Part shown: piece by piece, positions 1-8,097 of the stretch
Layout of the letters: each line of letters starts with the position of its first letter
Position numbering within the stretch: the stretch's first letter is position 1
Origin: Hyphomicrobium sp. MC1
Lineage (GTDB): Bacteria; Pseudomonadota; Alphaproteobacteria; Rhizobiales; Hyphomicrobiaceae
NCBI RefSeq assembly: GCF_000253295.1
Contig: NC_015717.1
Coordinates: 2,170,001 to 2,234,000 of the forward strand
Length of the DNA stretch: 64,000 nt
Reading direction: 5' to 3'
Position numbers and translations under genes: made by a program
The notes under the pieces: generated by a model
What the model saw: only the letters and a program-made list of their open reading frames with translations
Database searches by the model: none
What the model was told of the DNA's origin: nothing

Positions 1-330
1 CAAACCATCGACTTCGCATGATGGGCTGGAAGCGGACTAGCGTTTTCAATTAGCATTCAGAGGGTGAGACCGGCCCTCGTATACAAGAGCGCTCCCCGAC
101 ACCGCCTACATCCAGCGGGCGAAGGCAATCGCCGATCACGTCCGCTTCGCCAACATTTGCGTCAGATTTCGGTCTCGTTTAACGGTTGCAAATAGGTTCG
201 CCTGTTCGAGGCCTTCGCGTACGTCGTCAGAGAGCTTGGGGCCTTTCGCTCCAAAGGGATTTGCCGGCCTATCCTCAAGCTGAGTGCGCGCGCCAGTCCC
301 CTACCATTCTAGTTCGAGTGCGGTCTCGTC
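1..330. other. Left-edge non-genic stretch, possible gene remnant
   Basis: No convincing gene is seen here. On the reverse strand one frame stays open from 300 down to a stop at 136 (55 codons) and reads like coding sequence (for example PANPFGAKGPKLSDDVREG), but it has no ATG or GTG at its head and is blocked by a stop at 301-303. It could be the tail of a decayed gene. No tRNA, terminator or clear promoter is visible. Confidence 0.3.
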
Positions 331-1599
331 ATGAATGTTAACTTCACCTTGCTTTGCGAGACTTGCAGCAAGCCCACAAATATTCGCCTGGGCATGTCCA
401 ATCGCGCGGAACAGCCTCTTCGCCTTGCCTGCCCGAATTGCGGCGCCGCAATCGACATCGTAGTCGCTGCCGGCAAAATGACTTTAACGGGTGCGAAGCA
501 GGTTCAACCCACGGCGCCCTTCGATGCCAAGACGCCGTTTGCGGACCTGCACCTTGATTTTCCCGTCTCGTTTGAACCCTACAAGATGGGGATGACACCC
601 TTCATGCGCGCGGCCGCCCGGGTCGGAATTAAGGAGATGGACCTGCATCAGTCGCGGCTCCATGTGCTCGATCAGAATCATGAGCAGGTCCGACGGTTCA
701 AAACAATGCTGGCGGTCTACGCAAACAACAAGCTGGTGCCGTTCAAGCTCAACCTGCGAAAGTACTTTAACATCGAGGTCGCCTCAGATAGCCCCCAAGA
801 CGTTGAAGCTGCTCTCTACATGCTCATCGCCAAAATGATGCTGCCGTTCGAGTATCCGCTTCAGAGCAAGGTCGCGGTCGACCAATATCTCCAAGTCCTG
901 CATGACCTCCATGGCAAAGAGCGGGCTGGCCTCGAGGGATTCGTCGTTGAGATTGTCGGCAACTCATTCCTCGGCAATCTCCACCGAGACATCTTGGACA
1001 TCTATCCGCGCATCCTCGATGCCGAACTTGCCCTTCGCCCGGTACTGCTTCTCGATTTCGACGAGGGTTATGCAAAGAACCCGACCCCGATGCGGGTCTC
1101 CACGAGGAGGTTCGACGACTTCAAGGACCTCTACAAGGACATTTCAGAGGTTCTTTCCCGGCAGCTTGTGTTGGTGGCGGGCATCAACAATCTGATCAAG
1201 CGCGGAAACCACGACGCATTCAAGGAGAAGCTCAACCGGTTTGGTAAGAACACGGCGCCCGACGATCTCGATGCCTACGCTGACGTCGTGTTCGGCTTGA
1301 AGTCGGACCATTTAGATGATTGCTGGTACTTGATGCTCGACGGCTCGATCAGCAATCACTTACGCAATGCCATCGCGCACACCAAGACTGAATATGACGA
1401 CATTACACAGCTTGTAACTTACTTCCCCAAAAGGGAGGGCATGGAGCAAGCGCAGGGGCAAACCATCTACTTCCTCGAATTCATGCGGCTGCTGCTTGTG
1501 TCATACCGCGAGGCGCGCCGCCTCCACCACCTCGCGAAGGCGCTCAACTACTATTATCTCCTGCACATGACGTCATCGAACGCGAGCGGCACGTTGTGA
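331..1599 (+). CDS. Zinc-ribbon protein with HEPN-like C-terminal motif (422 aa)
   Basis: The family is not recognised. The N-terminus carries two CxxC pairs (Cys9/12 and Cys34/37), the spacing of a zinc ribbon. The C-terminal half is predicted helical and holds R-N-A-I-A-H at residues 345-350, which fits the R-x4-6-H signature of HEPN ribonuclease domains. HEPN proteins are common toxins or effectors in defence loci, so an RNase role is plausible but inferred from a short motif. There is no signal peptide or membrane segment. The gene converges on the leftward E2-E1-JAB operon, leaving a 77-nt gap, so it may belong to the same island module but is transcribed separately. No strong Shine-Dalgarno precedes the ATG. 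Confidence 0.75.
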   Translation: MNVNFTLLCETCSKPTNIRLGMSNRAEQPLRLACPNCGAAIDIVVAAGKMTLTGAKQVQPTAPFDAKTPFADLHLDFPVSFEPYKMGMTPFMRAAARVGIKEMDLHQSRLHVLDQNHEQVRRFKTMLAVYANNKLVPFKLNLRKYFNIEVASDSPQDVEAALYMLIAKMMLPFEYPLQSKVAVDQYLQVLHDLHGKERAGLEGFVVEIVGNSFLGNLHRDILDIYPRILDAELALRPVLLLDFDEGYAKNPTPMRVSTRRFDDFKDLYKDISEVLSRQLVLVAGINNLIKRGNHDAFKEKLNRFGKNTAPDDLDAYADVVFGLKSDHLDDCWYLMLDGSISNHLRNAIAHTKTEYDDITQLVTYFPKREGMEQAQGQTIYFLEFMRLLLVSYREARRLHHLAKALNYYYLLHMTSSNASGTL

Positions 1600-1676
1600 T
1601 TCCCGGCTTGGGTTCGTCTGCCCGCACAGCAGCGACCTGCTGCTCTTTGTGGCTTTTCTTCGGGCCCGAAACTAAG

Positions 1677-2459
1677 TCACGAGACCTTTCGCGACTCCTT
1701 CGAACTGCGAGCTTGCCGAGATGCTACTGGGGCGGGGCTCTCGCATTGGCTGAATAGCTTCTCAGCGTACGCAAGCGACGCGTCCGTCACCACGCTCCCC
1801 GACACGAAAAACAACCAGAGCGCTAGCAGCGCGACGAGCAAACCTGCAACGAGAGCGCCGGTTCTTAAGCTTGTCGCGTCGAGGGGGGCGATCACCATGA
1901 GCGCCACGTGGGTGGTCGCCGCGGCGATGACGATACCAATCGCCAGGGGCTTTATACCGTAGAGGTTGCGATAGAACCCGTAGGCGATGTTCTCATCGAA
2001 AAGCAACGATTGCTTAGCGGTCGGACGGGTGTGATTCAGAAGCCAATCAACCGCTGAGCGGGCACGCTCGAACGCTTGATTTGGGTCGAGCCGCTCCTCT
2101 TCTAGCGAAGATATATTGAGCCCGTTGTTTTCCAGGTAGGCGTGATAACGCGCCTTCGTCTCGGCGGCGAATGTAGTATCGCTATGGGTCAGGAGTCTCG
2201 CGGAATGCAGACGCCCGGCCTGTTCGCCGATGCTCCGCTCGACGGCGCGGCCCAGACGCCGCACGGTCTGCGCCATCAGATAAGTCACGCCGCACGTGGT
2301 GACGATGCCGAGCCCGACGCCGGTTAGTGTACGTGCCTGCGGAAACCAGAACCCGACAACGATAAAAGCTGGGAGCAGCGCCAGCAATGCGGGCTTCAGC
2401 CGGGCGTTGATGTCATAGCGATCAAGGCCGATGTTGCGTAGATGATCACCTATCGGCAC
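1677..2459 (-). CDS. Four-helix membrane protein of the E2-E1-JAB operon
   Basis: This is a 260-aa protein with four hydrophobic stretches at about residues 21-39, 45-64, 171-191 and 200-221, forming two hairpins separated by a ~105-residue charged soluble segment. The family is not recognised. Its GTG start lies inside the end of the E2-E1-JAB gene (14-nt overlap) behind an AAGGGA ribosome site, so the two are translationally coupled. It is the last gene of the leftward operon. By analogy with CBASS and related systems, where a membrane protein is often the killing effector, it could be the effector or membrane anchor of the module; this is inference from position and topology only. Confidence 0.75.
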   Translation of the reverse strand: MPIGDHLRNIGLDRYDINARLKPALLALLPAFIVVGFWFPQARTLTGVGLGIVTTCGVTYLMAQTVRRLGRAVERSIGEQAGRLHSARLLTHSDTTFAAETKARYHAYLENNGLNISSLEEERLDPNQAFERARSAVDWLLNHTRPTAKQSLLFDENIAYGFYRNLYGIKPLAIGIVIAAATTHVALMVIAPLDATSLRTGALVAGLLVALLALWLFFVSGSVVTDASLAYAEKLFSQCESPAPVASRQARSSKESRKVS

Positions 2460-4788
2460 GATCCCTTCTCCCCTCTGACGCAGTCGCGGTTTCTCCTAGT
2501 AGTGCCGTGTGCGCCACCTCTGCGCTCAGGAAAGTATAGCCTTCCGGCAGCGCAATGAGCAGCAGAACCGGAAAGAGCTGTCGCAGCGCGAGCTTGGCCC
2601 CGGTCTCTGCGTCGAGGAGCGACGGACCGCTTTTTATGAGGTGGTTGTGCCACGTCCCAAGCGCGTACAGCGATCCCCCCGTATTCTTGATGATACCTCC
2701 GATCGCGGTATTGAGCCCCTGTGTTCCGAGGGTGAACTTTTCGGCCGAGAAGCTGCTGTCCGGGGGCGCCGAGATGACGTCGACGATCTGGAAGGCGTTG
2801 GCGATCTGCGAGAAGCGGCCAACGATGACGCCGCCGGTCTCGCGGCCCGGACGCGCCGCGATCTCAGCCCTTATTTTTTCGTTGACGCGCGAGCTGATCC
2901 GCACCGCGATGCCACTCGGGGTTTTGGCCGGCAACACGACCCAAGGCTGCACCTCATGGCGCTCCCAGGCTTGCGACAGCCCGTCCTCACCGATTCGCCC
3001 GTACGCGATATGTCCTTCGACGGTTTTTCTTACCTCCTGACGCTGGGCGACGACTTCGGAGAGTCCGGCCGCGAGCGTACTGACACGGGAGTCGGCCATC
3101 GGGAACGTGACGGCGCTGCAGCCCTGACCAACCGTCACGGCTTCGGCATGGGCGCTAAACACGATCTGCCGCAACACCGCCTCGTTACCGATCAACCGGT
3201 AGGACTCGGCGGCGAGATCGCTGAGGTTCGGATTGCCCCCCGCACCCTCGAATGCCGCGTAGGCAACGCGCCCGGCGCCAAGCAAATGTGCTTCGCCGAT
3301 CAGCGGCCTGTCTTCCCAGGCGCCGAAGGCAAGACATTCGCGCACGACCGTTGACGCTGTCGTATTGAGGACGAAGCCCTCCTTGGCGAGCTTGCTTCGA
3401 CCTATCGCGATGTCGAGGAGGTCGATTGCGTCGCTCTTGTCCTCGGCGGGTTGCTGTTTGAGGGCGGCGAGGCCTTCCGCCAGTACGCTCGCTTTCGGGG
3501 GCATTGGCGCCACGTCTGCCTGGCTTGGTAGCAGCCCATGTCGGGCGTAGTTGTGCGGCGCCATAAGGCTTCGGTCGACCAACAGCGAAGGACCCTGGCC
3601 ACGACGTGCCATGTGTATTGCGATCTTTGAGCCGACGCTGCCACAACCGACGAGGGCCCAGGGTCTGCGCGGTTGATCTCCGGTCTCCGCGTCGCCTGAC
3701 GCAGAACGAAGGATGGATAGCGATAGCCGCTCGCGTAGGCCCGGAAGACGCACTTGGCCGACTTGCGCCTTGATCACGTCGTCGGCCGACGTCAACTCGG
3801 TGAGGTAGGAGCAAAGCTCGATCGGCGAATGCGTGCCGATGACGTCATAGGGACGCCGCACCAGAAACGTGACCGTAACCGGCACGGGCTTGAAAGGCAG
3901 GCTCGGCACGCCGAACGCGATATGGTTGAGTTTTGGATCAAGCTCGGCAAGACAGCCATAGCGCTCAGCCCGTTTGCGCAAGTCGGCAATCGTAACGACG
4001 GTCTCCGGCAGGTATTCGTCCACGATAAAGGGCTTTTCAGGCCCGACCTCGCGCGCCCAAACCACAAGTCCGACAGAGACGCCCTTCCATGCGCCGTCAG
4101 CTAGAGCGCCGCGCCCAAATTGTGCGTTCTCGACCTTGATGGGCGTGCCGATGCATTGGTTGACGACGTAGACTTTCCGGCTCCCGTCCTCGAAGAGGAA
4201 GAATGTGATCGGCACGACAGCGCAACCGCCACCTGGGTCGGCCAATGCTCTGATGGCGCTGCCATCGATGACGATATTGTCATCGATGTTATCGCGGCGG
4301 ACTGGCTCCCAGCCTTGCGCAGGGTCATTGAGCGCCGCTATCGCGGCGTCGTCGAGCCAATCGACCAGCTGATCAAGAAAACCGTCGAACCCGCGGGCTT
4401 GGATGAGCTCGCTTGAGCTGCCAGCGACGATGCATGGTTGCGGCGGCTGATCGGCCGGTCCCGGATTGATATGCGGGTGCGCGCGGTTGAAGTCGGCGCG
4501 CAAGTAGATTGAGGGTGCCCAGGCGGGAAAGTTGCGCGGGAAGACGAGAGACACCTTCTCTAAGGCCCGCACGCCATTTGGGCTCTCGCCCTCTGGGCGC
4601 CAGCGGTTCGGGAGCGTCACGGCGATATCGACCTCCGCCACGACGCTGCCGTCGGCCGCCTGATGCGCGAGCCGAACTGCCCGAACCGCTGGATGCGCCG
4701 CAGCAAGCCGTAAAGCCCGCGTGGTCGCCGTCGGTATTAGAATTGGATCAACCGTGTCCAAGCGCTTCAGAACCCACACCCGTACCAA
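2446..4788 (-). CDS. E2-E1-JAB ubiquitin-like conjugation/deconjugation fusion protein (780 aa)
   Basis: Three domains lie in one chain. Residues ~30-165 look like a bacterial E2 (UBC-like) fold, with a PQPC motif whose Cys119 is the candidate thioester cysteine. Residues ~375-600 form an E1/ThiF adenylation domain with the nucleotide loop GCGSVGS at 381-387; Cys557 (GQGCSAV) is a candidate E1 cysteine. Residues ~630-760 form a JAB/JAMM isopeptidase with Glu650, His714-x-His716, Ser723 and Asp726. The chain therefore combines the activities of CBASS Cap2 (E1-E2) and Cap3 (JAB). Residues ~190-370 are unassigned. The start is TTG at 4788, overlapping the MBL gene by 41 nt; a later TTG or GTG is possible. 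No ubiquitin-like gene is adjacent. Confidence 0.88.
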   Translation of the reverse strand: MVRVWVLKRLDTVDPILIPTATTRALRLAAAHPAVRAVRLAHQAADGSVVAEVDIAVTLPNRWRPEGESPNGVRALEKVSLVFPRNFPAWAPSIYLRADFNRAHPHINPGPADQPPQPCIVAGSSSELIQARGFDGFLDQLVDWLDDAAIAALNDPAQGWEPVRRDNIDDNIVIDGSAIRALADPGGGCAVVPITFFLFEDGSRKVYVVNQCIGTPIKVENAQFGRGALADGAWKGVSVGLVVWAREVGPEKPFIVDEYLPETVVTIADLRKRAERYGCLAELDPKLNHIAFGVPSLPFKPVPVTVTFLVRRPYDVIGTHSPIELCSYLTELTSADDVIKAQVGQVRLPGLRERLSLSILRSASGDAETGDQPRRPWALVGCGSVGSKIAIHMARRGQGPSLLVDRSLMAPHNYARHGLLPSQADVAPMPPKASVLAEGLAALKQQPAEDKSDAIDLLDIAIGRSKLAKEGFVLNTTASTVVRECLAFGAWEDRPLIGEAHLLGAGRVAYAAFEGAGGNPNLSDLAAESYRLIGNEAVLRQIVFSAHAEAVTVGQGCSAVTFPMADSRVSTLAAGLSEVVAQRQEVRKTVEGHIAYGRIGEDGLSQAWERHEVQPWVVLPAKTPSGIAVRISSRVNEKIRAEIAARPGRETGGVIVGRFSQIANAFQIVDVISAPPDSSFSAEKFTLGTQGLNTAIGGIIKNTGGSLYALGTWHNHLIKSGPSLLDAETGAKLALRQLFPVLLLIALPEGYTFLSAEVAHTALLGETATASEGRRDRADR

Positions 4789-5887
4789 GAGCAGCGAAGC
4801 CAGCCATGCGCCTGCGCGCCGGCTTTGGTCCGTACTGACTGACTGTCAGTTCCAGCGGTTCGCCGTCAGACTCGTCAGCGAGGCAAACGAATGCGCCCGC
4901 CACCGGCTTAAGGATCGCCTGGTACTCGTGCTTGGCCCGGATACACGGCGGATCATCGTCATCGTCCTCGATCGCATAGCTGCTGGCGAGGATTGTGGCA
5001 CCGGCATTCACCTGCCCGAGTGCCTTGCGGGCCGCGGGCGATACCTTCGCGTCCTCGCGCTTCTCGGACCAGCTGTCCCACGAGAGGCTATGCCACGAGC
5101 AGTGATGGGGAGATAGCAGCACGTCATACTTGAGGTCGTTGGCCTCGTACCTCGCCCAGATCTTCTCCCAGATGGCGACCTCCGCGTCGCCGCCGAACAA
5201 ATAGCGAGCGGCGGACGACGTACCATCGGCCGCCAGCGTCAGGTTAAGAATGACGCTGGAGTTGTTCTTCGAGAGCACCTCATCTTCTTCCTCATCGTCA
5301 GCCATGAGCGGCGCCAGCAGCAGCGCCTCGAAAGAGGCATCGACGGCACCGCAGATGATGGAGAACCTGGACCCTGCAGGAACGAGGATGGCACCAAGAT
5401 CGTCAGTCTTCCCGCCGATATCCTCACCAAGGATCAGGATGTGGTCGCCGTCGGCTGAGTAGCTCTGAGAGCGAAACAGCTTTACCCGCCGCCGCGCTTC
5501 CTGCGCCCATGCCTTGGCATCATCACACAGGGGGCACTCTTTGTCGGCGCGCCGGAAGACGATCGGCGAGGACCACATTTCCCGGATGATGATCTTGTCG
5601 TCGTCAGCATTCCATTTCGAGGGGTCACCAAGGTGGAAATGCGTTCTGAGGCCGCCGCAGTGATCTTGATCGGGGTGCGTCAGCAGGAATGCGTCCACGT
5701 ATGGCCGGCCGGCGTCATCACGTGGAAGCCGGTCCTTGAGCTGCGCGCCGACGTCGGGCGTGGAATCGTCCGGATCGTCGGCCGCGCACCTGATCTTGCA
5801 GTCGATGAGTATGTAGCGCCCGCTTTCCAGGGCGATGAGCGTCATGTCACCGTTGTCGACCTTAAAATGCGTCGTGGTTGCGGTCAT
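4748..5887 (-). CDS. ComEC/Rec2-like metallo-beta-lactamase-fold hydrolase (379 aa)
   Basis: This is an MBL-fold protein with the metal motif HPDQDH at residues 71-76 and a downstream LLSPHHCS segment (257-264) typical of the ComEC/Rec2-related branch, which suggests a nucleic-acid or nucleotide substrate. No membrane segments are present, unlike true ComEC. The open frame extends 27 codons upstream, but the ATG at 5887 has a good GGAGG site four bases away and matches the start of the conserved fold, so it is preferred. It is the first gene of the leftward operon and overlaps the E2-E1-JAB start. The C-terminus is a flexible glycine-rich tail ending in a terminal glycine (LGHG), which could be an E1/E2 substrate tail (inference). 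Confidence 0.85.
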   Translation of the reverse strand: MTATTTHFKVDNGDMTLIALESGRYILIDCKIRCAADDPDDSTPDVGAQLKDRLPRDDAGRPYVDAFLLTHPDQDHCGGLRTHFHLGDPSKWNADDDKIIIREMWSSPIVFRRADKECPLCDDAKAWAQEARRRVKLFRSQSYSADGDHILILGEDIGGKTDDLGAILVPAGSRFSIICGAVDASFEALLLAPLMADDEEEDEVLSKNNSSVILNLTLAADGTSSAARYLFGGDAEVAIWEKIWARYEANDLKYDVLLSPHHCSWHSLSWDSWSEKREDAKVSPAARKALGQVNAGATILASSYAIEDDDDDPPCIRAKHEYQAILKPVAGAFVCLADESDGEPLELTVSQYGPKPARRRMAGFAALGTGVGSEALGHG

Positions 5888-5970
5888 GGGACCTCCAAAT
5901 TGCTGGCTGGGGCTCCTCGCACTGTCCAAACAGAGCCGACCCGCGATTCGAGAGCCTCTCAATCGCATCT

Positions 5971-6005
5971 AGAACAAATATTAGAACAAGTCCATACGTT
6001 CTTGT
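5971..6005. promoter_or_regulatory. Candidate LexA-like operator between divergent promoters
   Basis: The heptamer AGAACAA occurs at 5971-5977 and again at 5983-5989, a 12-nt period. The second copy also forms an inverted pair with GTTCT at 5998-6002 (AGAAC-N10-GTTCT). GAAC/GTTC half-sites resemble alphaproteobacterial LexA boxes, which are usually spaced N7 rather than the N8 seen here. The cluster lies between the MBL operon start (5887) and the repressor start (6036), where one dimeric repressor could control both directions. Confidence 0.55.
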
Positions 6006-6035
6006 CTGATGCCCGTAAGAAGGGTAGGAAAAGCT

Positions 6036-6644
6036 ATGGCGCGCAAATCACTTCACCCGGTGCAAGACAAATTGCTTAATTTGCTCCGGAATCAAACTGA
6101 AGAACAACTAACTATCCGAGAGCTGCAAGAAGCGATCGGTGCGTCGTCGACAAGCGTCGTGGCTCACCATCTGCAGCAGCTGGAGCGGAAAGGTTTCATC
6201 CGACGCAATCCCTACAATCCCCGCGACTACCAGATTATAGATGATGGGCCTGAGCCTGCGGTCGTAACGCTTAATGTGTACGGCTTGGCGAGCTGCGGTC
6301 CGGCGGGGTCCATTTTGGATGGCAATCCGATTGATCGCATCCCTATAGCCGCAAGATTGCTGGCGTTCTCCCCGATTGAAGCATTCATGGTGCGGGCCAA
6401 GGGACGGTCGATGGAGCCTACGATTCACGACGGCGATCTAGTGATCGCGAAGAGAACCTTCGAATTCAAAGACGGCAAGGTCTATGTTTGCGTGAATGAC
6501 GAGGAAAGCCTCATAAAGCGCGTTCGGATCGACGGCGATCGAGTGATTCTAGAGTCGGTCAACCGCGAATTTGCTCCATTCGTGGCCGCTCCCGACTTCC
6601 GCGTCGAAGGAGAGGTTAGAAGCATCATCTCTAGGAAGGTTTAG
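6036..6644 (+). CDS. LexA/S24-type self-cleaving transcriptional repressor (202 aa)
   Basis: The N-terminal ~70 residues form a LexA-like winged helix-turn-helix. The C-terminal half is a LexA/UmuD S24 protease domain with the Ser125 (GRSMEP) and Lys161 (ESLIKR) dyad, 36 residues apart as in LexA, and a Cys87-Gly88 bond in the cleavage-loop position (UmuD also cuts Cys-Gly). In this family RecA filaments on damaged DNA trigger autocleavage and derepression. The ATG at 6036 is preferred over the in-frame ATG at 6009 because an AGGA site lies just upstream of it. Being divergent from the MBL/E2-E1-JAB operon, it is probably the local repressor rather than the housekeeping LexA. Confidence 0.88.
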   Translation: MARKSLHPVQDKLLNLLRNQTEEQLTIRELQEAIGASSTSVVAHHLQQLERKGFIRRNPYNPRDYQIIDDGPEPAVVTLNVYGLASCGPAGSILDGNPIDRIPIAARLLAFSPIEAFMVRAKGRSMEPTIHDGDLVIAKRTFEFKDGKVYVCVNDEESLIKRVRIDGDRVILESVNREFAPFVAAPDFRVEGEVRSIISRKV

Positions 6645-7399
6645 TAGTGCGCCGGTCCGGCTTTTCCCACTAGCGGACATCATTTCCTAAAGCGTCGATC
6701 TCTCATTCAGCGACTGGCCAATTGTAGCTTGTGTAATTCGCGCTCGCTTCTGCAGGGGCGGCCATTTGACATCATAGACGTCTGCATCGCGCGTGTGAGC
6801 GGACCTACACTCGACGCACAGCAGGGCCGATCCGCTACCGGAACCAGACGCAACTAGGGTCACATCGCCGAAGTGAACGTGGTCGTGCGTCGACTTCCGC
6901 TACTGGGACTGAGCAGTCATCGTTGATCGGGAAGTCCACACCGATGGCAGTTCCGCTTCTGGCCCTTAGCGGACGAAGGCAGGAGTTCTCCTTCGCGTCG
7001 GTGCAGACCTCCGCCAAAAGCTGGGAAAATATTTTCCGAGGCGTTCGGCCGACGACGGGTCTCACTGCCAAAGCAGACGTGTGTGATAGCAATCGTCTTG
7101 GTGCAGCCAACGCTGTTTAATATAGAAACGGGACAGGATCATAAAAAGCAGATCATCAAATTTTTAATCGCTAGCAATCCGGAAACAATTTCCGGCGACG
7201 GCCATGTCTACGGACGAGAAGTTCCACTGGCTTTCGCCGCTCCCGTCGCCGCACGTTTTACTATTTGCGCGTCCACACCTGCCGTCTCGCCAAGCCAAGC
7301 AAGATCTGCGGCCAACCGGAGAGATTGTGCGCGTTCGACATGACGCTGGTCGTCACCAGCTCGGAAAAGATCAAGGCGCCGATCATCGGGATGCGCCCC

Positions 7400-7435
7400 A
7401 TCACCTCCGAGCCTGGTGCCGGGCTCGGAGGTGAT
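7400..7435. repeat. Perfect 14-bp inverted repeat
   Basis: ATCACCTCCGAGCC (7400-7413) and its exact reverse complement (7422-7435) flank an 8-nt loop. No T-run follows on either strand, so a classical terminator is unlikely. It could be a protein-binding dyad or a scar of a mobile sequence. Confidence 0.7.
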
Positions 7436-7640
7436 CGGCGAGGGCCTGGCACGCCGCCACAACTGCAATGGTTTTAATACGCCCGCTTTTGCCGGCCGAC
7501 CGTAATACGGGGTAGAAATCTCCCGGCCTGACGGCCCGTTTTTCCTGAACCTCGGGCTTGGCATGATCAACTAGGTTTCCCTTGTCCTCACCGGCCCGGA
7601 CATTTGCAGCGCAAGAATGCATTTAATCTTTGTACGTATC

Positions 7641-7664
7641 AATGTGTTGACAAATGTGTTGACA
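7641..7664. repeat. 12-bp perfect tandem duplication
   Basis: AATGTGTTGACA is present twice back to back. Each unit contains TTGACA, the -35 consensus. It lies ~100 nt left of the tRNA-like fragment, where recombination-directionality or integrase arm sites might be expected, but no function can be shown. Confidence 0.6.
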
Positions 7665-7737
7665 GGCCGACGAGCCGCAATATAGAAGTGTATTTTTAAT
7701 CGTTTAATTTCAATTGTTTATGTCGATTCCCTCAGAT

Positions 7738-7787
7738 GCCAATCTGGCGGTATGGGGTCATAGGTTCAATCCCTATACCGCCCACCA
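7738..7787 (+). repeat. tRNA 3'-end fragment, probable island attachment site (att)
   Basis: The sequence reproduces a tRNA 3' end: a perfect T-stem (ATAGG 7760-7764 with CCTAT 7772-7776) around the canonical loop TTCAATC, a seven-base acceptor half ACCGCCC, discriminator A and CCA (7785-7787). A full tRNA would need GGGCGGT at its 5' end, but no D-arm or good anticodon arm precedes it, so this is a partial copy. The same bases can also pair as a hairpin (7746-7757 with 7771-7782). The orientation implies an intact tRNA to the left outside the window, with the island between. The tRNA identity is not determined. Confidence 0.6.
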
Positions 7788-8097
7788 TATCCTTCTAATT
7801 GTCGATCGATATTTTACGCTCTCTCTCGATAGGTGCCGCCGCGAACCGCGGGATGCGATAGACGTGGATCAGGCGCACCCAATTCCACTCGCCAAACTTG
7901 TGGTCTCAAAGCGGTAGCACCTGCTGGGCGCGCCTACGCGCGGCCGACATGCCTTCAATCGATCTCTTTTCCAAATTGGTTCAATTGGACCAATACGTTG
8001 GATTTATGGGTCGGGACTGTCGATCTTTCGTTCATGGCCGGAGCGACGCCGAGGGGCGTGACCGTTCCGGGAGACGAACGAAAGAAGGAACAGTCTC

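Larger units (their letters stand above)
6645..8097. other. Gene-poor accessory stretch ending at the putative island border
   Basis: No credible gene is present; open frames here are short, overlapping and lack family character. Visible structure includes a perfect 14-bp hairpin at 7400-7435, a 12-bp tandem duplication at 7641-7664, and a tRNA 3'-end fragment near 7787. Sequence beyond 7790 leads into a conserved-looking chromosomal gene at 8098. The stretch looks like degraded island DNA. Confidence 0.6.

Noticed and set aside
7083..7622. Several short open frames on both strands in the gene-poor stretch
   Set aside because: They overlap each other, lack ribosome sites and show no family motifs; their near-palindromic shared segment comes from the hairpin at 7400-7435.
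7738..7787. Complete tRNA gene
   Set aside because: No D-arm, 5' acceptor (GGGCGGT) or acceptable anticodon arm precedes the T-arm, so only a 3' fragment is present.
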